DNA from: Sclerodactyla briareus
Lineage: Eukaryota; Echinodermata; Holothuroidea; Dendrochirotida; Sclerodactylidae
Assembly (NCBI GenBank): GCA_026419785.1
Contig: JAODTK010005809.1
Coordinates: 1-64,000 of the forward strand
DNA length: 64,000 nucleotides
Reading direction: 5' to 3'
Made by a program: the position numbers and the translations under genes. The stretch's first letter is position 1. Every line of letters begins with the position of its first letter. Below are positions 46,925-57,939 of the stretch, one piece after another. The notes beneath the pieces were generated by a model that saw only the letters and a list, made by a program, of their open reading frames with translations, ran no database searches and was not told the origin of the DNA.

Positions 46925-47470
46925 ATTATAAAGACTGAATGCGTCAGTCCAAACTCGAAGTTCATACGACTTTCAGTTGCGGAGTTACAGTCATTTGAAG
47001 TTTGTGTATGTGTATTGCGCAAGATGCGGGAAAAGCGTCATGCAATAATAAATTATGTCATACTTGCACAAATCTGCAAACAATCTTTAATTTATATTGA
47101 AAGGCAGACATTATTTTCACTTCGAAAGCATTTGTCTATGGGAGAGGATGAGAGGATTGCTATGGTGGATTGGTAGGTCGTTGATGGTTACTTCTTGTGA
47201 GAGGAAGACAACAGACTTCGGCCTGAATGTTGACTTGTTCAACGAAATGAAACAATGAAATACATGACATAACTCCCCGGGTGTCAGTGGCCGTAATTGC
47301 GATTCGCAATTGGATTCTCAGATTTAATATGCAATTGCATTATGAACAAACTTTGAAGGCCAATAACTCAACATAGGAACATCGTATTGAAATAGGTTTG
47401 GACCTATAAATACAATTTTCTATTCTCACGATATAAACTCTGTGGATCCAAGCCGTAGTTGACCTTTAAG
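46925..47470 (+). repeat. Isolated partial copy of the 26-34 kb array unit
   Basis: Follows the array unit in order: AGACTGAATGCGTCAGTCC, TTTGTGTATGTGTATTGCGC, ATGTCATACTTGCAC, GGAGAGGATTGCT-type words, AACTTTGAAGGCCAATAACTC, and CATCGTATTGAAATAGGTTT. It ends near GTAGTTGACCTTTAA. The copy lacks the 600-base extra segment and is clearly more diverged than the array units are from one another. Confidence 0.85.
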
Positions 47471-48266
47471 GAAACGGCCGAATCCCGCAGCGATCGCGCC
47501 CTTCTCCTCTACCTTCAGGCGACCCACATGGCCCAGGCGCGCGCTCCGCTGACTCTCAGCAGGCGCGCATGCGGCCGTGACGTCCCAGCTCAAACGATGT
47601 ACCAGGAAGACCTACTGCCGGCGCCCAACCAAGGGGAAATTTCCCTAAACAGATATGTACGCTCCAAAGGACAGGATCAGTTGCGGGCGCCGAGGTGCGA
47701 GCCCGATATCCATAATAAGCAGTGCCTCGGGAAGCGAATCATTGGGACCAATGCTAAGGAAAAATACTATTTCAACCTACTTCGTAATCGGTCAAAAACC
47801 AATGCCAATTATTTATTCAACTGAATCCGACCTCGGATTCTCTAAGAGACCCCTCCAATATTTCCACTCCCTTGTTAGATGGGGTCACGTTTACAAGGTA
47901 CATGTATCTTGAAGAGCTGCCTAATACGGCCACCGCAGTCCTCACGTTTCAACTCGCTTGCCTGTGTTGGGTAGTTCCCCCGTCACTGAAGAAAAACAAA
48001 GTAAAAAATTCTCCCAGGGCCCGGGAAGGTTCACTCCAATACTCTAAACTGTCGTCCCATAAGTCTGACTCCTGTATTGGTAAACTTTCAGCATTTGGTT
48101 GGGAACAAACAATTATCTGGAAACCAACATCACGCCTTAATGAGGACCAGTTTGTATTTCGGATAACAAAGGTACATTAATGCCCTCCCACGGCTCTCGT
48201 GTAACATTAAATTAGAATTCCAGCGCAGGAAATTTACAACTGCCGTTTTTTTAATCTTTGCAGTCA
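47471..48266. other. Intergenic, no gene recognised
   Basis: A 121-codon plus-strand ORF (47,459-47,824), overlapped by an 85-codon ORF, begins inside the array-unit copy and has no recognised domain. It is therefore unlikely to be a gene. Confidence 0.4.
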
Positions 48267-48332
48267 TTGTGTGTGTGTGTGTGACTGTGTGTCTGTGTGT
48301 GTGTGTGTGACTGTGTGTCTGTGTGTGTGTGA
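48267..48332. repeat. (GT)n microsatellite with GTCTGT/GACTGT interruptions
   Basis: GT dinucleotides interrupted at regular points by GACTGTGTGTCT, suggesting an internal duplication. Confidence 0.9.
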
Positions 48333-48334
48333 CA

Positions 48335-49863
48335 CGATATTCTATGAGGAACGCGAACAGGTAGCACGGTCAAGTTAGGCTTGCTCATGTAATGAGGATG
48401 AACCCTGTTGTTTTTAGTTTCATTTGAAGGTCATTCAAGGTCACGACAGGGCAAAGTTTAAAAAAAAGTGGTGTAGCCACGATATCCAATGATAGAAATT
48501 ATATATAAGTTCATATTAGGTACCGTATCGTGGGCTGCACATATGGTGAGATGAACTTTGTGTCTGGTGTCAGGTCAAGGTCCTGAAGATCACCATAGGG
48601 CAATCCTCTTTTATCTTAGTAACGAAACATTTCAGAACAAAGTTGTAATGGAAAGTTTGTTCGTATAGGTGATCTACATCTGGTGACCTACTTTGACCTC
48701 ATTAGACCCTTGACCTCAATTGACCTGATAAGCTTGTGACCTTCGGGGTCATATTTTTTTGTGCACGACCAGACTACTCTTGCTGTAACAAACGAATAAT
48801 TCGATTGCACTGACTATATTACGATCGACAGGCATGTTCCTCTGTTAAAAGGTAAAAAGCTAAAAAGAAACTGATAAATTTCAAAGCTTTACAGCAATTA
48901 CATCTGGTGACCTACTTTGACTTCCTTTCACTGGCCTAATTTACCTAATGACCTATGTATCCTCTCGGTCGTTCCTTCGTAACGACCAGACTTGTGGTGT
49001 TGCAACAAACCAATAAGTCAATTACAACTGACGTACTACAACACACATCTATGACATGTCCTCTGTGAAAGACACTGAAATTTTTGGAGAATTAGCGTAA
49101 AGGGAAGTTTTGTTCGTCGGTGTGGCTACCACTAGACTCAACTTTCCACATACACACAGAAGTGGAACCACTGCAGTGATTGGCTGTCTATGGAAACAAG
49201 TTCATAAATGTTCACTGTGTTCCAGTAGCCAGCTAATGTGGCTATTTTGTTATCACATGTCCAGTCAAGGACACACAATTATACTTGAACTGCTCACTAT
49301 AAGTCCCTTCTAAAGTTTATTGATTCAGTGGTATAGCCACACTCATTTCTCTTAATCTATGGTAGACTAGTGACAAAAAAAGGTCATTGGTTTACCCAGC
49401 AACTTCTGGTACAACTCCTGATGTTGATGGAAGAGGTGGTGGCATGAGCCTAGACGGAGGGGGAATTATCAATGAAGCCTACCCCCCACTTCGACAAATC
49501 CCCCTTGTCTGATTTTGTTGAAGACTCCGATCGGTATGCTTACATGTGAAATATTCAAGGAATTTCTCCCAAAAAAATCTTGGAAAGGGAAAATGAGAAG
49601 GGGAGGGAGGCGCTGGTCGGGCAATTGCTCATCCTCCCACCTTCGCAACATTCTGGTGCACTCTGTAGGAATGTGATCCTTTCATGCTTCATTGATAAAA
49701 TGTGTTCTGCCGGATGCGAAATTGCCAACATTCATGCGAGATTGGTTGGCAACGGTAGTTGTCCTCCTTGCTTATACTATTAGAACCACTAATGCATTCG
49801 CTAGCAATCACAAAAAAAAACTCTTTCCCACATCTAGGTCAATGACAATCTACACAGACATTG
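48335..49863 (+). repeat. Dispersed repeat family R5, copy 2
   Basis: Collinear with 38,700-40,143: GACACGATATTCTATGAGGA, GGTGTCAGGTCAAGGTCCTG, TGGTGACCTACTTTGACCTC, GTTTTGTTCGTCGGTGTGGC, TTTTGTTATCACATGTCCAG, TTGAACTGCTCACTATAAGT and CGCTAGCAATCAC. Unlike copy 1 it contains a second TGACCTACTTTGAC block (about 48,907), and no minisatellite follows. It starts directly at the GT microsatellite. Confidence 0.88.
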
Positions 49864-50142
49864 GTGTTTAGTAAGGTATTTATTATGCTTTGCATGACAC
49901 ATAATGATTATTCAGATGTTAGGTGTTCTTGAAAGTATCCTTTTGTTACAAAGGTTGGATATTACTCAAATAAATGGGCCATGACAAATGAATAACTACG
50001 CTACTGCGTTCCTTGTTTTAAAAATTGTTCAATGGCGAAAAAGGCTCCGGACAGCCTGGATTAATGGAATCAGGTATAAAAATGTTGTTTTGTGTCTCAT
50101 CTTAATAAATACTAGGCTCATGTTCTCCTTTGAAAAAAAAGG

Positions 50143-50525
50143 ACTCATTATGGGGAACACATTCCAGAAACAGGAAGTATGAGCTTCATCCTTCAGGTGG
50201 GGTCAAGTAACGTGTGTACAAGCGGAAGTTTGCCGAGGACCTTCTCTATTCGGGATCGGTGATTCAAGCGTTATTACAGTGTACTCAGTCAGGTAATTTT
50301 GTCCTAATTGGGATCCGTGTAGCCTTCAGTTGAAGAATTTCTGTCAGTCGAAAATATGCGAGAACACAAAAGCAAGAACGAAAGATTGGTTCCGGGACAT
50401 CCAGCTTTGCACAGAAATTTCTTTAGTAACGTGAATATTTTTAATCGCAGTTTCGTTTACCCTATTCAGATCGTCTTCCACTTTCATTTCAAATTCGAAA
50501 ACTTCATGGAAATTTCCTATTCTGG
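50143..50525 (+). repeat. Direct repeat, left copy
   Basis: About 380 bases closely matching 52,098-52,478. The segment with CAAGCGGAAGTTTGCCGAGG, CCTTCTCTATTCGGGATCGG and TGATTCAAGCGTTATTACAG is identical across the two copies, as is CTTCAGTTGAAGAATTTCTG. The rest differs mainly by single-base indels. Confidence 0.9.
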
Positions 50526-50874
50526 CTATATCATATTGTCATCATATCCCGGCGACACTGGAAGTGTCCGGGGATATTATTGTTTTGGGGGTGAAACTTG
50601 GTACCCATGTCCGCCCAAGTGAAATCTCGGATGAGATCGAAAGTGGCATCCCTGCATGTCTGCTGCCCTCTATTTTTGCAGATTTTACACAAAAATACTC
50701 CGTTGATCAGACCAAGCGTTCATGATTATTGTTTACAGGAATTTTCAGGGGGGACATTGACCTCGTTTGACCTCACTGACCTTGACCTGACCCTAAGACA
50801 ATAGATATCATATCATTATGGGATACATACCTACAGAACTAAGTTGGAGTTCCATCCACGCATACTTCTTCTTC

Positions 50875-51995
50875 TTCTTTCTTGATACGGTGACACATCC
50901 AAAAGCAGGACATTTTTTCACCACGCACGCGTCGAGATATAAAATTTGGCCCTAATAGGCGTACTAAGATACAAGCATAGGTCAACTGATTACACCAGTT
51001 GCAGATTATGACAGCAAAGAGGAGACTATTCCAGTCACGAATAGTATTCGGCAAGAAACTGTACTTATAACAGTTCGTCCTAGCATACAACTGACAGTGG
51101 TGCATGTCATGCATATGCCGACTTCTACGCACCGGGAGTCGGAGACAATTAACTGGGATATTTGCCTGACCACAAATACCCTTGGCAAAAAGAAGGAGTC
51201 TATTTTGTTTTCGCCTCTCAAAACCAGCCGGGACTAGATCAAGGTCAATAAGCAAAGATGTGACGGTGCCAGGCTCTCTAGAATAGTCTGACGCAACAAA
51301 CCTTGCTGTTCTCCTCTGAATCGCCTCAAGGACTATCTTCAAACAATTTGGTGTGGGTCCCAAACAGTGCTTGCATTCCAACAAGGTCTAAGAGACTGTT
51401 GTATGCCGCGCGCTTCACTCCCCCCCCCCCCCTAGGAAAACCAAAAAGAGAGATTCTGTAGAGAACACCCATAATTTTGTTTCCCTTATTGCAGCACCCA
51501 GAATATGTCTTCCCCAGTTCAGATCGTGAGTGATCGAGACACCCAACTATTTAATGCAATCGACTCTGGTAAGTTGAAATTCATTCAGGAAATAATTAAA
51601 ATGAGTGGGATTCCGTTACCTGGAAATAGACATAATATAACACTTGACAGGCTGGAATCTCATGCCCCATCTGTCCGCTCATCGTCCCAAATTTGTTATA
51701 TCAGCTTGACGTTGGTTGCAATGACCAGTGTTCTCATTAACCCGATAACACACACAGTCATCAGCAAACAAACGAACTTCGAATAGACAGCCTTATCAAT
51801 ATCATTAATATATGTCAGGAAAAGTGATGGCCCCAGGACACTCCCTGTGGGACGCCGGAGGTAACATTAGCAGGAGATGACTTCGTGCCATTCACAACTA
51901 CTGACTGCTCCCTGTCAGAAAGAAAATCACACCTGGTCGAGTGGACAGTTTACAGCAAATTCCAATTTTTAAACAAAATGACCCTGGTTAACTCA
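50875..51995 (-). pseudogene. CR1/L2-type LINE RT remnant
   Basis: Minus-strand reverse transcriptase. Near 51,900 FFLSDREQSVVVNGTKSS-like sequence leads to SGVPQG (about 51,850-51,870). The next motif, S-V-L-G-P, is shifted by one missing base and continues as LFLTYINDIDKAV. VRLFADDCV at 51,750-51,776 is the catalytic F/Y-A-D-D box. After several frame breaks, a 181-codon frame (51,384-50,839) gives VLEAIQRRTARFVASDYSRE, RRKQNRLLLFAKG and YKYSFLPNTIRDWNSLL. This is the C-terminal domain typical of CR1/Jockey-group LINEs (Q-R-R-A-A-R-F, then Y-K-Y-S-F-F-P-R-T-I-x-x-W-N). It lies wholly between two direct repeats. No endonuclease part is seen, so it is 5'-truncated. Confidence 0.85.
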
Positions 51996-52097
51996 CACAA
52001 CCAAGTGGCCCTTGTACTTCCCATGAGGAAGCGCGAACTACATTTCTGCTGACCTCAGATGAACGTTCACCTGACCCCAAACACAAAGGTAACCTGT

Positions 52098-52478
52098 ACT
52101 CATTATGGAGGAAACCCATTCCAAACGGAAGTATGACCCCTCATCCCCTCTAATGATGTCAGTGAACGGGTTTACAAGCGGAAGTTTGCCGAGGACCTTC
52201 TCTATTCGGGATCGGTGATTCAAGCGTTATTACAGTGTAATCAGTCAGTATTTGTCCTAATGGGGTCAGTGTAGCCTTCAGTTGAAGAATTTCTGTCAGT
52301 CGAAAATATGCGAGAACACAAAAAAGGAAGAATGAAAGACTGGTTCTGGGCATCCAGTTGCACAGAATATTTCTTAGTATACGTGAATAGTTTAATCGCA
52401 GTTTAGTTACCCTATTCAGATCGTGCTTCCAACTTTCATTTCAATTCAAACTTCATGGAAAATATTCCTATTCTGTAA
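52098..52478 (+). repeat. Direct repeat, right copy
   Basis: Second copy of the repeat at 50,143-50,525, in the same orientation, 1.955 kb downstream. Together they bracket the LINE remnant. Confidence 0.9.
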
Positions 52479-52584
52479 TTCCACGCGTAAAATTAGAAAA
52501 GAAAATAATTGAAGATTTTCGTCTTCTTCCTGGAATGTAGGCCCTATACGTAATGTTGGGACTATGTAAACGCACCAACAAAAA

Positions 52585-52740
52585 AAACAATGCGCATGCG
52601 TCAACTCATCCGCGATTCAATCGGATTTAACGCTCGACCACCGTTTTCCTTAATTTTTATATGAAATGCAAAGAAAACATCCGAGACCCTGGTAACATTA
52701 TTGAAGGATGATTTAGGCAGTACCTGGACAGAAAAAAAAA
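52585..52740 (+). repeat. Dispersed repeat family R6, copy 2
   Basis: Order of words as in 44,655-44,825. It follows the right direct repeat by about 100 bases. Confidence 0.5.
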
Positions 52741-53084
52741 ACCCAACAAAAAGCAAGTGGAGCTCGGTGGGAAAGAGATACCTATATGATTAGACACTTA
52801 CAATGTCCTTGGACGCGGAACAACGTGTAGTAACTATTACCATCAATTCTTCAGTATTAGTTAGCAATTGGGTGCAGCATTATCATCATGTCCTTATTCA
52901 TTATCGGTTTGCTTGCAACTGGGTGGGATGTCTATGATATCGTGTCCTTCATTATTACCATTGCTGGATGAGGGCTGGAAAATAGGTTTCCCTGAGCCCT
53001 AAGCATGGTGAGAGTCTGAAGCAAGTGATATATACCGTATCACATGATAATTATTATTATCACGTGATTATTAGTATTATTATC

Positions 53085-53094
<10 letters not shown>
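52741..53094. other. Intergenic, no gene seen
   Basis: Contains short ATTATTATTATC-type runs at about 53,047-53,085. No coding or RNA feature. Confidence 0.4.

Positions 53095-53124
<30 letters not shown>
53095..53124. repeat. (GT)n microsatellite
   Basis: About 14 uninterrupted GT units preceded by a T run. Confidence 0.95.
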
Positions 53125-53126
<2 letters not shown>

Positions 53127-53225
53127 CTAGGCCACTTGTAACTCCGCAACTCCTCCTAGCTAGGCCTGGACTTTTCTGCCATTCGTACAGCAGTGTATAG
53201 CTGATCTTGTCTTGGTTCTTTCTCA

Positions 53226-53284
53226 GTGTGTGTGTGTGTGTGTGTGTGTGTTGTGTGTGTGTGTGTGTGGGTGTGTGTGTGTGT
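53226..53284. repeat. (GT)n microsatellite
   Basis: GT run with two single-base interruptions, 100 bases downstream of the previous GT tract. Confidence 0.95.
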
Positions 53285-53439
53285 CGTGGGTGCCAGTATT
53301 CACGGTCACATTGTATTTGTGAAGGCCTATTGTCCCGTTTTGTTGCTTACTTCTGTTCCGGAGGGCAAGTGGGTTTCCTGAAATAGTTGTGAAATGTGGG
53401 GAGATTATCATCGTTCGAACTGATCTTCGAAGGGGTGAG

Positions 53440-54085
53440 ATTTCAGGAGACTAAGAAGGATGGTTTTGTGTATAAGTGTAGGAAGTGTATCAGTATCGGA
53501 ATTGCGTGATGGGTACTGGGAGTGTGAGAATAAGAGGAATTGAAAGTCGGTGTAGGTGTAGTAAGGCAACGGAGGTGACTGTAAATCTCGGCCTTGCAAC
53601 TAGGAATAGTTTTAGTGTGCTGGCGGTAGAGGAGGTCATGCAGGTTGGTCAGTCAGATGATGTGCTGGCGGGTGAGAGTACAAGGGATGAGAGTCAGCTA
53701 GAGCCGGAGGTTCGGGCGCAGAAAGGATAAGATAAAAGAAAGGTGTTCGCTGATTGGGGACTCGATTGTCCGGTATGTTGCACGTAAGTTTAGTCGCGTA
53801 GATGAGCCGAAGCGTACGAGTGTCTGCCTTCCGGGTGCAAGGGTGGAGGACGTCAGTGCGAGGGTAAACAGGTTTTGGGGGGAACGAAGAAAGAACGGAA
53901 AGCGAAGGAAGTGGAGTGGTTGTCGAGAAGGAACTATTGAAGATTCGCAGTCGACAGCCAGGGTGCCCTTAAATAAAGATTTAACGAGTTGCTGTGCAGG
54001 TAATAGTCTACTAAGTCTGAAATCGCCATTTGTGATATTCTCCCCAGGATTGACAGTCGAGTGAAGGACAATAGCGGGCCTCAAC
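53440..54085 (+). pseudogene. LINE ORF1 relic: zinc finger plus SGNH esterase-like block
   Basis: Plus-strand pieces in shifted frames. A possible PHD-like finger remnant, GFVYKCRKCISI, lies near 53,465. Next comes NSFSVLAVEEVMQVGQSDD. Then SLIGDSIVRYVARKFSRV starts near 53,750 and SVCLPGARVEDVSARVNRF runs to about 53,875. EIAICDILPRIDSRV is near 54,015-54,060. The GDS motif with a following conserved Arg is block I of SGNH/GDSL esterases. PHD finger plus esterase is known for ORF1 of CR1-type LINEs, and such ORFs are frequent in marine invertebrate genomes. One base is out of frame just before the GDS motif and others lie further on. It could alternatively be a decayed host gene of the same fold. 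The minus-strand 128-codon ORF here is a shadow. Confidence 0.55.
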
Positions 54086-54099
54086 AGGTGGTAAAAGTT

Positions 54100-54670
54100 G
54101 GAGGGCGCTGGAGGGGGGGGGGGCGGATGCTGTTCGTGGACATTTCGTATTTCTGGGGAAAGAGGGGTCTTTTCGCTTAGGATGGTTTTTCACCTTAACT
54201 GTTGGTTCGGGGCCACCTGAGGTCATCGCATGCCAAGGCAGAACATCCTTGTAAACCTGAAACGTATGCTTGGTCTGACCTGATTGGATTTAGGTGTTGG
54301 GCTTCCTTATCAAGAGCAAGGGTACCATGTGTAAGACAGCTGAGAAAGAGTGATATTTTTTTAAATTTAGTGTAGTTTTTTTTTCTTATCAGAGTACAGG
54401 AACCCTATTGGTAGGTTGGGGAAAATGTATTGTATGTGTTGGTTAGTGTCTTCAAGACTTCGTCACAGTTATTTTCTCTTGTCCACGCATGACAGGATAT
54501 GTGATATGACCAAAGAGACGAATGTCATATCATGAGTATCAGGGCTTCATCATTTCTGGCAAGTGCTGCTACCTTTAGTCTTGAAGCTGCATCGTACGTG
54601 AGACATTTCACTAACCTTGCTTGTGATCCACTTCCCGGACGAAAGTGGTTGACTTTACGTGTGAGGCGAC
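54100..54670. other. Intergenic, no gene seen
   Basis: An 11-base G run is at 54,113-54,123. No recognised feature between the ORF1 relic and the tRNA-like element. Confidence 0.4.
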
Positions 54671-54671
54671 T

Positions 54672-54735
54672 GGTTGGTTAGCACAGTTGGTTAAGTGATA
54701 TATTCCTGGCGATGCCAGGATTAGAATCCTAGCAG
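54672..54735 (+). mobile_element. tRNA-like SINE head or tRNA pseudogene
   Basis: TAGCACAGTTGG at 54,679-54,690 fits the A-box consensus at every fixed position. GATTAGAATCC at 54,719-54,729 fits the B box at 9 of 11 positions, 28 bases later. A D-arm of three pairs and a T-arm of about four pairs can be drawn. The anticodon and acceptor stems do not pair and the base at position 33 is not T. It is best read as a tRNA-derived SINE promoter or pseudogene, not a working tRNA. Confidence 0.45.
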
Positions 54736-54739
54736 GATT

Positions 54740-56090
54740 ATATTTTATAATGTTCGACAAAAGGACATATTTTTTTCAAGGGCTCTCTGTATCAGTTGCT
54801 CGGAATTCTAATACCTATTGTAATCCATACAAAGTAGTACAATCGATCTTTTTACAATACAGACAGGTTTTGCAAAATTTGAGCATAACAGACATTAGTA
54901 CGGGATCTGCAGCTGACAATACATGTAGTATCCAGATGTCCACCCTTGCTAGGCTTTGAATAGGTTTGATCCTCTGAACAGCATGTATTCTATAGACCTA
55001 TGTCCGCTGATGTGACAGATTGCACGGCATCTAATGAGCTGGTTCAAAATAGATGAATACATGCAGCTTGATGGCCTGGCTCTGGATAGAAGCAGAAATT
55101 ATCCACCCTGCCTCTTCAAACTGTCTGAAAAATATTGCCTCTCGAGAAGGGAAGACGCCTTTTTCGTTGGTGTCCATTCACATTCCACACTAATATAGTA
55201 TTCATCCAGTTGCCCAGGGAGTAGTTTCGGCCTACAGCTTCGATATAGGAGGTCGGATGGTAGCTATTAGCTAAGCGCTTCCTCGGCCAATGCCAAACTT
55301 TTTTAACTATACAGTAATACATGCTCCTGCGGCAAACAAGACCAATTTAACACTAACATGCAGGAGTTGAGCGGGCTGTCGTAGTAAGGTCTACCCCTAG
55401 CAAAAGTAATAGTATTCTCCACAGCATACTTCTAGACTCCCATTGTTTGTGTACGGAATAGTATAGTGGAAATCGATATATAATCATAACAATAACTGCC
55501 AGTGATGTTGTGACCATGGATGTGGGTACTAGTCTTCCATTCCATCGTATAACAGGCGTGGTTCTAGAGTCAATATGGGATATGATATCAAGAGAAGTGC
55601 CACTATGGGTTGACGTGGAATAATTGGACTGAACATTTGTTATAAATTTGACCTCTCAGCACTCCGAAAGATGTTATTGTTCATGCATTGAATATATTCA
55701 ATGTACAATGATTGAGTGTGGGGGGCTCAGTATTTTTTATATTTTTTCGGTGAGGAGAGGGTACTCTCGAAGAACCACGCCTAGCTTGGTGAGGTGAATG
55801 TATATTAGAGCATTCTCATGTGCACAACTTTGAACTTTGAAAAGTTGGACTGTCATTCAAGGTCTGTTGTGGATAGCCAAAAGTAGCCTCTCTCTTACAT
55901 CGTTCACTTTCACAACTTCATAATTTGCTCCATGAAGAAAATTCACCTCTTTCTCACAACCTTTCAACACCTTGTCTGCCTTAAATATTTTTCTTCTTCT
56001 AAATGCATCAACAATGTATTAGCCACATGTTATAATATATCTGGAGTTTAAGTTTTCGTGGTATTACATGGTTATGGGGGTGTGTAGCAG
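54740..56090. other. Intergenic, no gene seen
   Basis: ORFs under 70 codons, unrecognised. No RNA gene or named repeat found. Confidence 0.45.
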
Positions 56091-56094
56091 CTGT

Positions 56095-56640
56095 ATCCCC
56101 ACCGCCGCCGGAAAAACTTTCAACGCGATAACTCTTTAACGCCCTTTCCGATTGATCTGAACTTAGTACAAATTTCTGCCTAGTAAAAATATGTTGTGAG
56201 TTTGAAAGTGGGCATAACTGCATGACTGTTGCCACCTATTTTGCAGGTTTTTAACGAAAATGCATAGTCCGATTTACACGAAACTTGGTTGGTGGGGAAA
56301 AAAGTTGGTCCGGGAGACATGACAGTGTTTTCAAGGTCACAGAGATCAAAGTTGCCTGTTTTTTTGTTTTGCTTTCGAAAATGTTCTAGCTTCGTCGGAT
56401 TTGGACGAAACTCAGTGGAGTGGATTCATGTGAGTCTGAACAACATGAAGGTCATTTCAAGGTAACAGGAGGTCACGTTTGTATCATTTTTGTCGTATTG
56501 GAATGAAACGTGGAGAATGTGGACTACAATTGGTCCTTAACAACAGGTAGGACATTTCTAAGTCCCGTAGGTCAGATTGGCATGTTTAATGTGCTTTCTC
56601 TATACGAGGTCCACAAAGGTCACTTCGGCGGTTTCCCGCC
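56095..56640 (+). repeat. Dispersed repeat families R4 and R2, composite
   Basis: 56,095-56,240 matches the inverted R4 copy at 25,560-25,735. From about 56,250 on come three diverged segments of the theme 'GGA..GAAAC(T/G)..GTGGAG...GG(T/A)CATTTC(A/T)AGGT', as in 15,900-16,145. The minus-strand 75-codon ORF over this repeat is not a gene. Confidence 0.6.
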
Positions 56641-57935
56641 TGCAAATGTCTAGTTCGTATATGAATGAACGTGGGAGTCGTAAGGGGGAGGGGGTAAGGC
56701 GGGTGGTGATTAATTAGCAAAGCACGGAGCAACGGTTCCCCTGCCCAGTTGTTCATACCCAAATAACAAACAGAAACAGCCTTTCTCCAAAGTGAATCAT
56801 ATCACCTTGATTCATCACAAGGAGTTTTGCCACCAATGAGTATTTGACACGGCTTGAACCAGTTTCGTCCAGCCCCACAGAACCATATAGTTTAATGTAT
56901 ACCAATGTACAAACCTTGGAACCCCGTCTCTCACACTACAATTTGTCTCAATTTTCTCAGGGCCAAGATACCGGTACTTACTAACCAGAAATCTAAAGCA
57001 ACATCTACTGTTTTGTGATAGCATTTGGATACCATCCAGAAACACGAACAGTTGAGCCTGCAGCGAACAATTAGTGGCGTAGCAAGTCGTTTCAATCGCG
57101 GGAGATGGGGAAACTGTAGCTGATTTGAAACTAGTCGACCTTGGTTAAAGTTGTGAATCATTGGGGACTACAGCTGGGGAGGCGAGCCCCCCCCCCCCCC
57201 CCCTCCCCAAAGGTGGCTACATCAACGCAGATAATGCTCCATCAGCCTACTTTCATAGCAGTTATACCTTTTGTGAAGAAAAAAAATACCAATAGGGCAC
57301 CAAGAGAGGGCGTGGTTTTGACGACTTTTCGTTGAGATTAACACCCAGTCCTCTCCATACGCCTACCCAAATCACACGTTCTGGCTCAGACTCCGATCAG
57401 CCAAAAACAGTAGGGTATTGTTCGGCTCGAAGCCAGCAATCAATTTCGACACCGTATTAAAATAACGGTAATTGGTAGGTCATGCAAAAATGTCCATTCA
57501 AGCAACAATCAATTTCTGCGAGTTGTTTATAAATCTGGTCGCCTCGTTACTATAGCTGCAGACTGTAAGCAGCCAAATTTGATATTTTTTCGGAACACAT
57601 TTGGGTTCTTGTCATATTCACTCACGATATTGCAATGATACACACAATTCAGGAGCAGCCATGTCACGTAAAAAATATCTTGGCAAGAGAAACACCCTGT
57701 TTCGCGTGCACTTGGGTCTGAGGATATTTTATATTTATTTCCACAAGGTCCTGAATGTGCCTGAGACCAGGCCAAGCCAAAGTTAGGACAGCCCATGTAA
57801 TTATTGTAATGATTCGTAAATTTCAAATTGATAAAGTTATTACTGTATTAAAGAATTCCACAAACCTCCAAATGTTGAATGCCGCCTTTTTTATTACTTG
57901 CGAGGCGAAAGGAATATTGCATTCAGGTCGGCACG
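56641..57935. other. Intergenic, no gene seen
   Basis: A 17-base C run lies at 57,187-57,203. Several ORFs of 60-114 codons on both strands have no recognised domain. Confidence 0.4.
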
Positions 57936-57939
57936 TATG

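Noticed and set aside
47459..47824. 121-codon plus-strand ORF
   Set aside because: Starts inside a repeat copy, has no domain, and overlaps another open frame.
50143..52478. LTR retrotransposon
   Set aside because: Flanking direct repeats fit, but the RT is LINE-type. No protease, integrase, RNase H, primer-binding site or TG...CA ends were seen.
53698..54084. 128-codon minus-strand ORF
   Set aside because: Opposite strand of the SGNH-esterase relic; no own motif.
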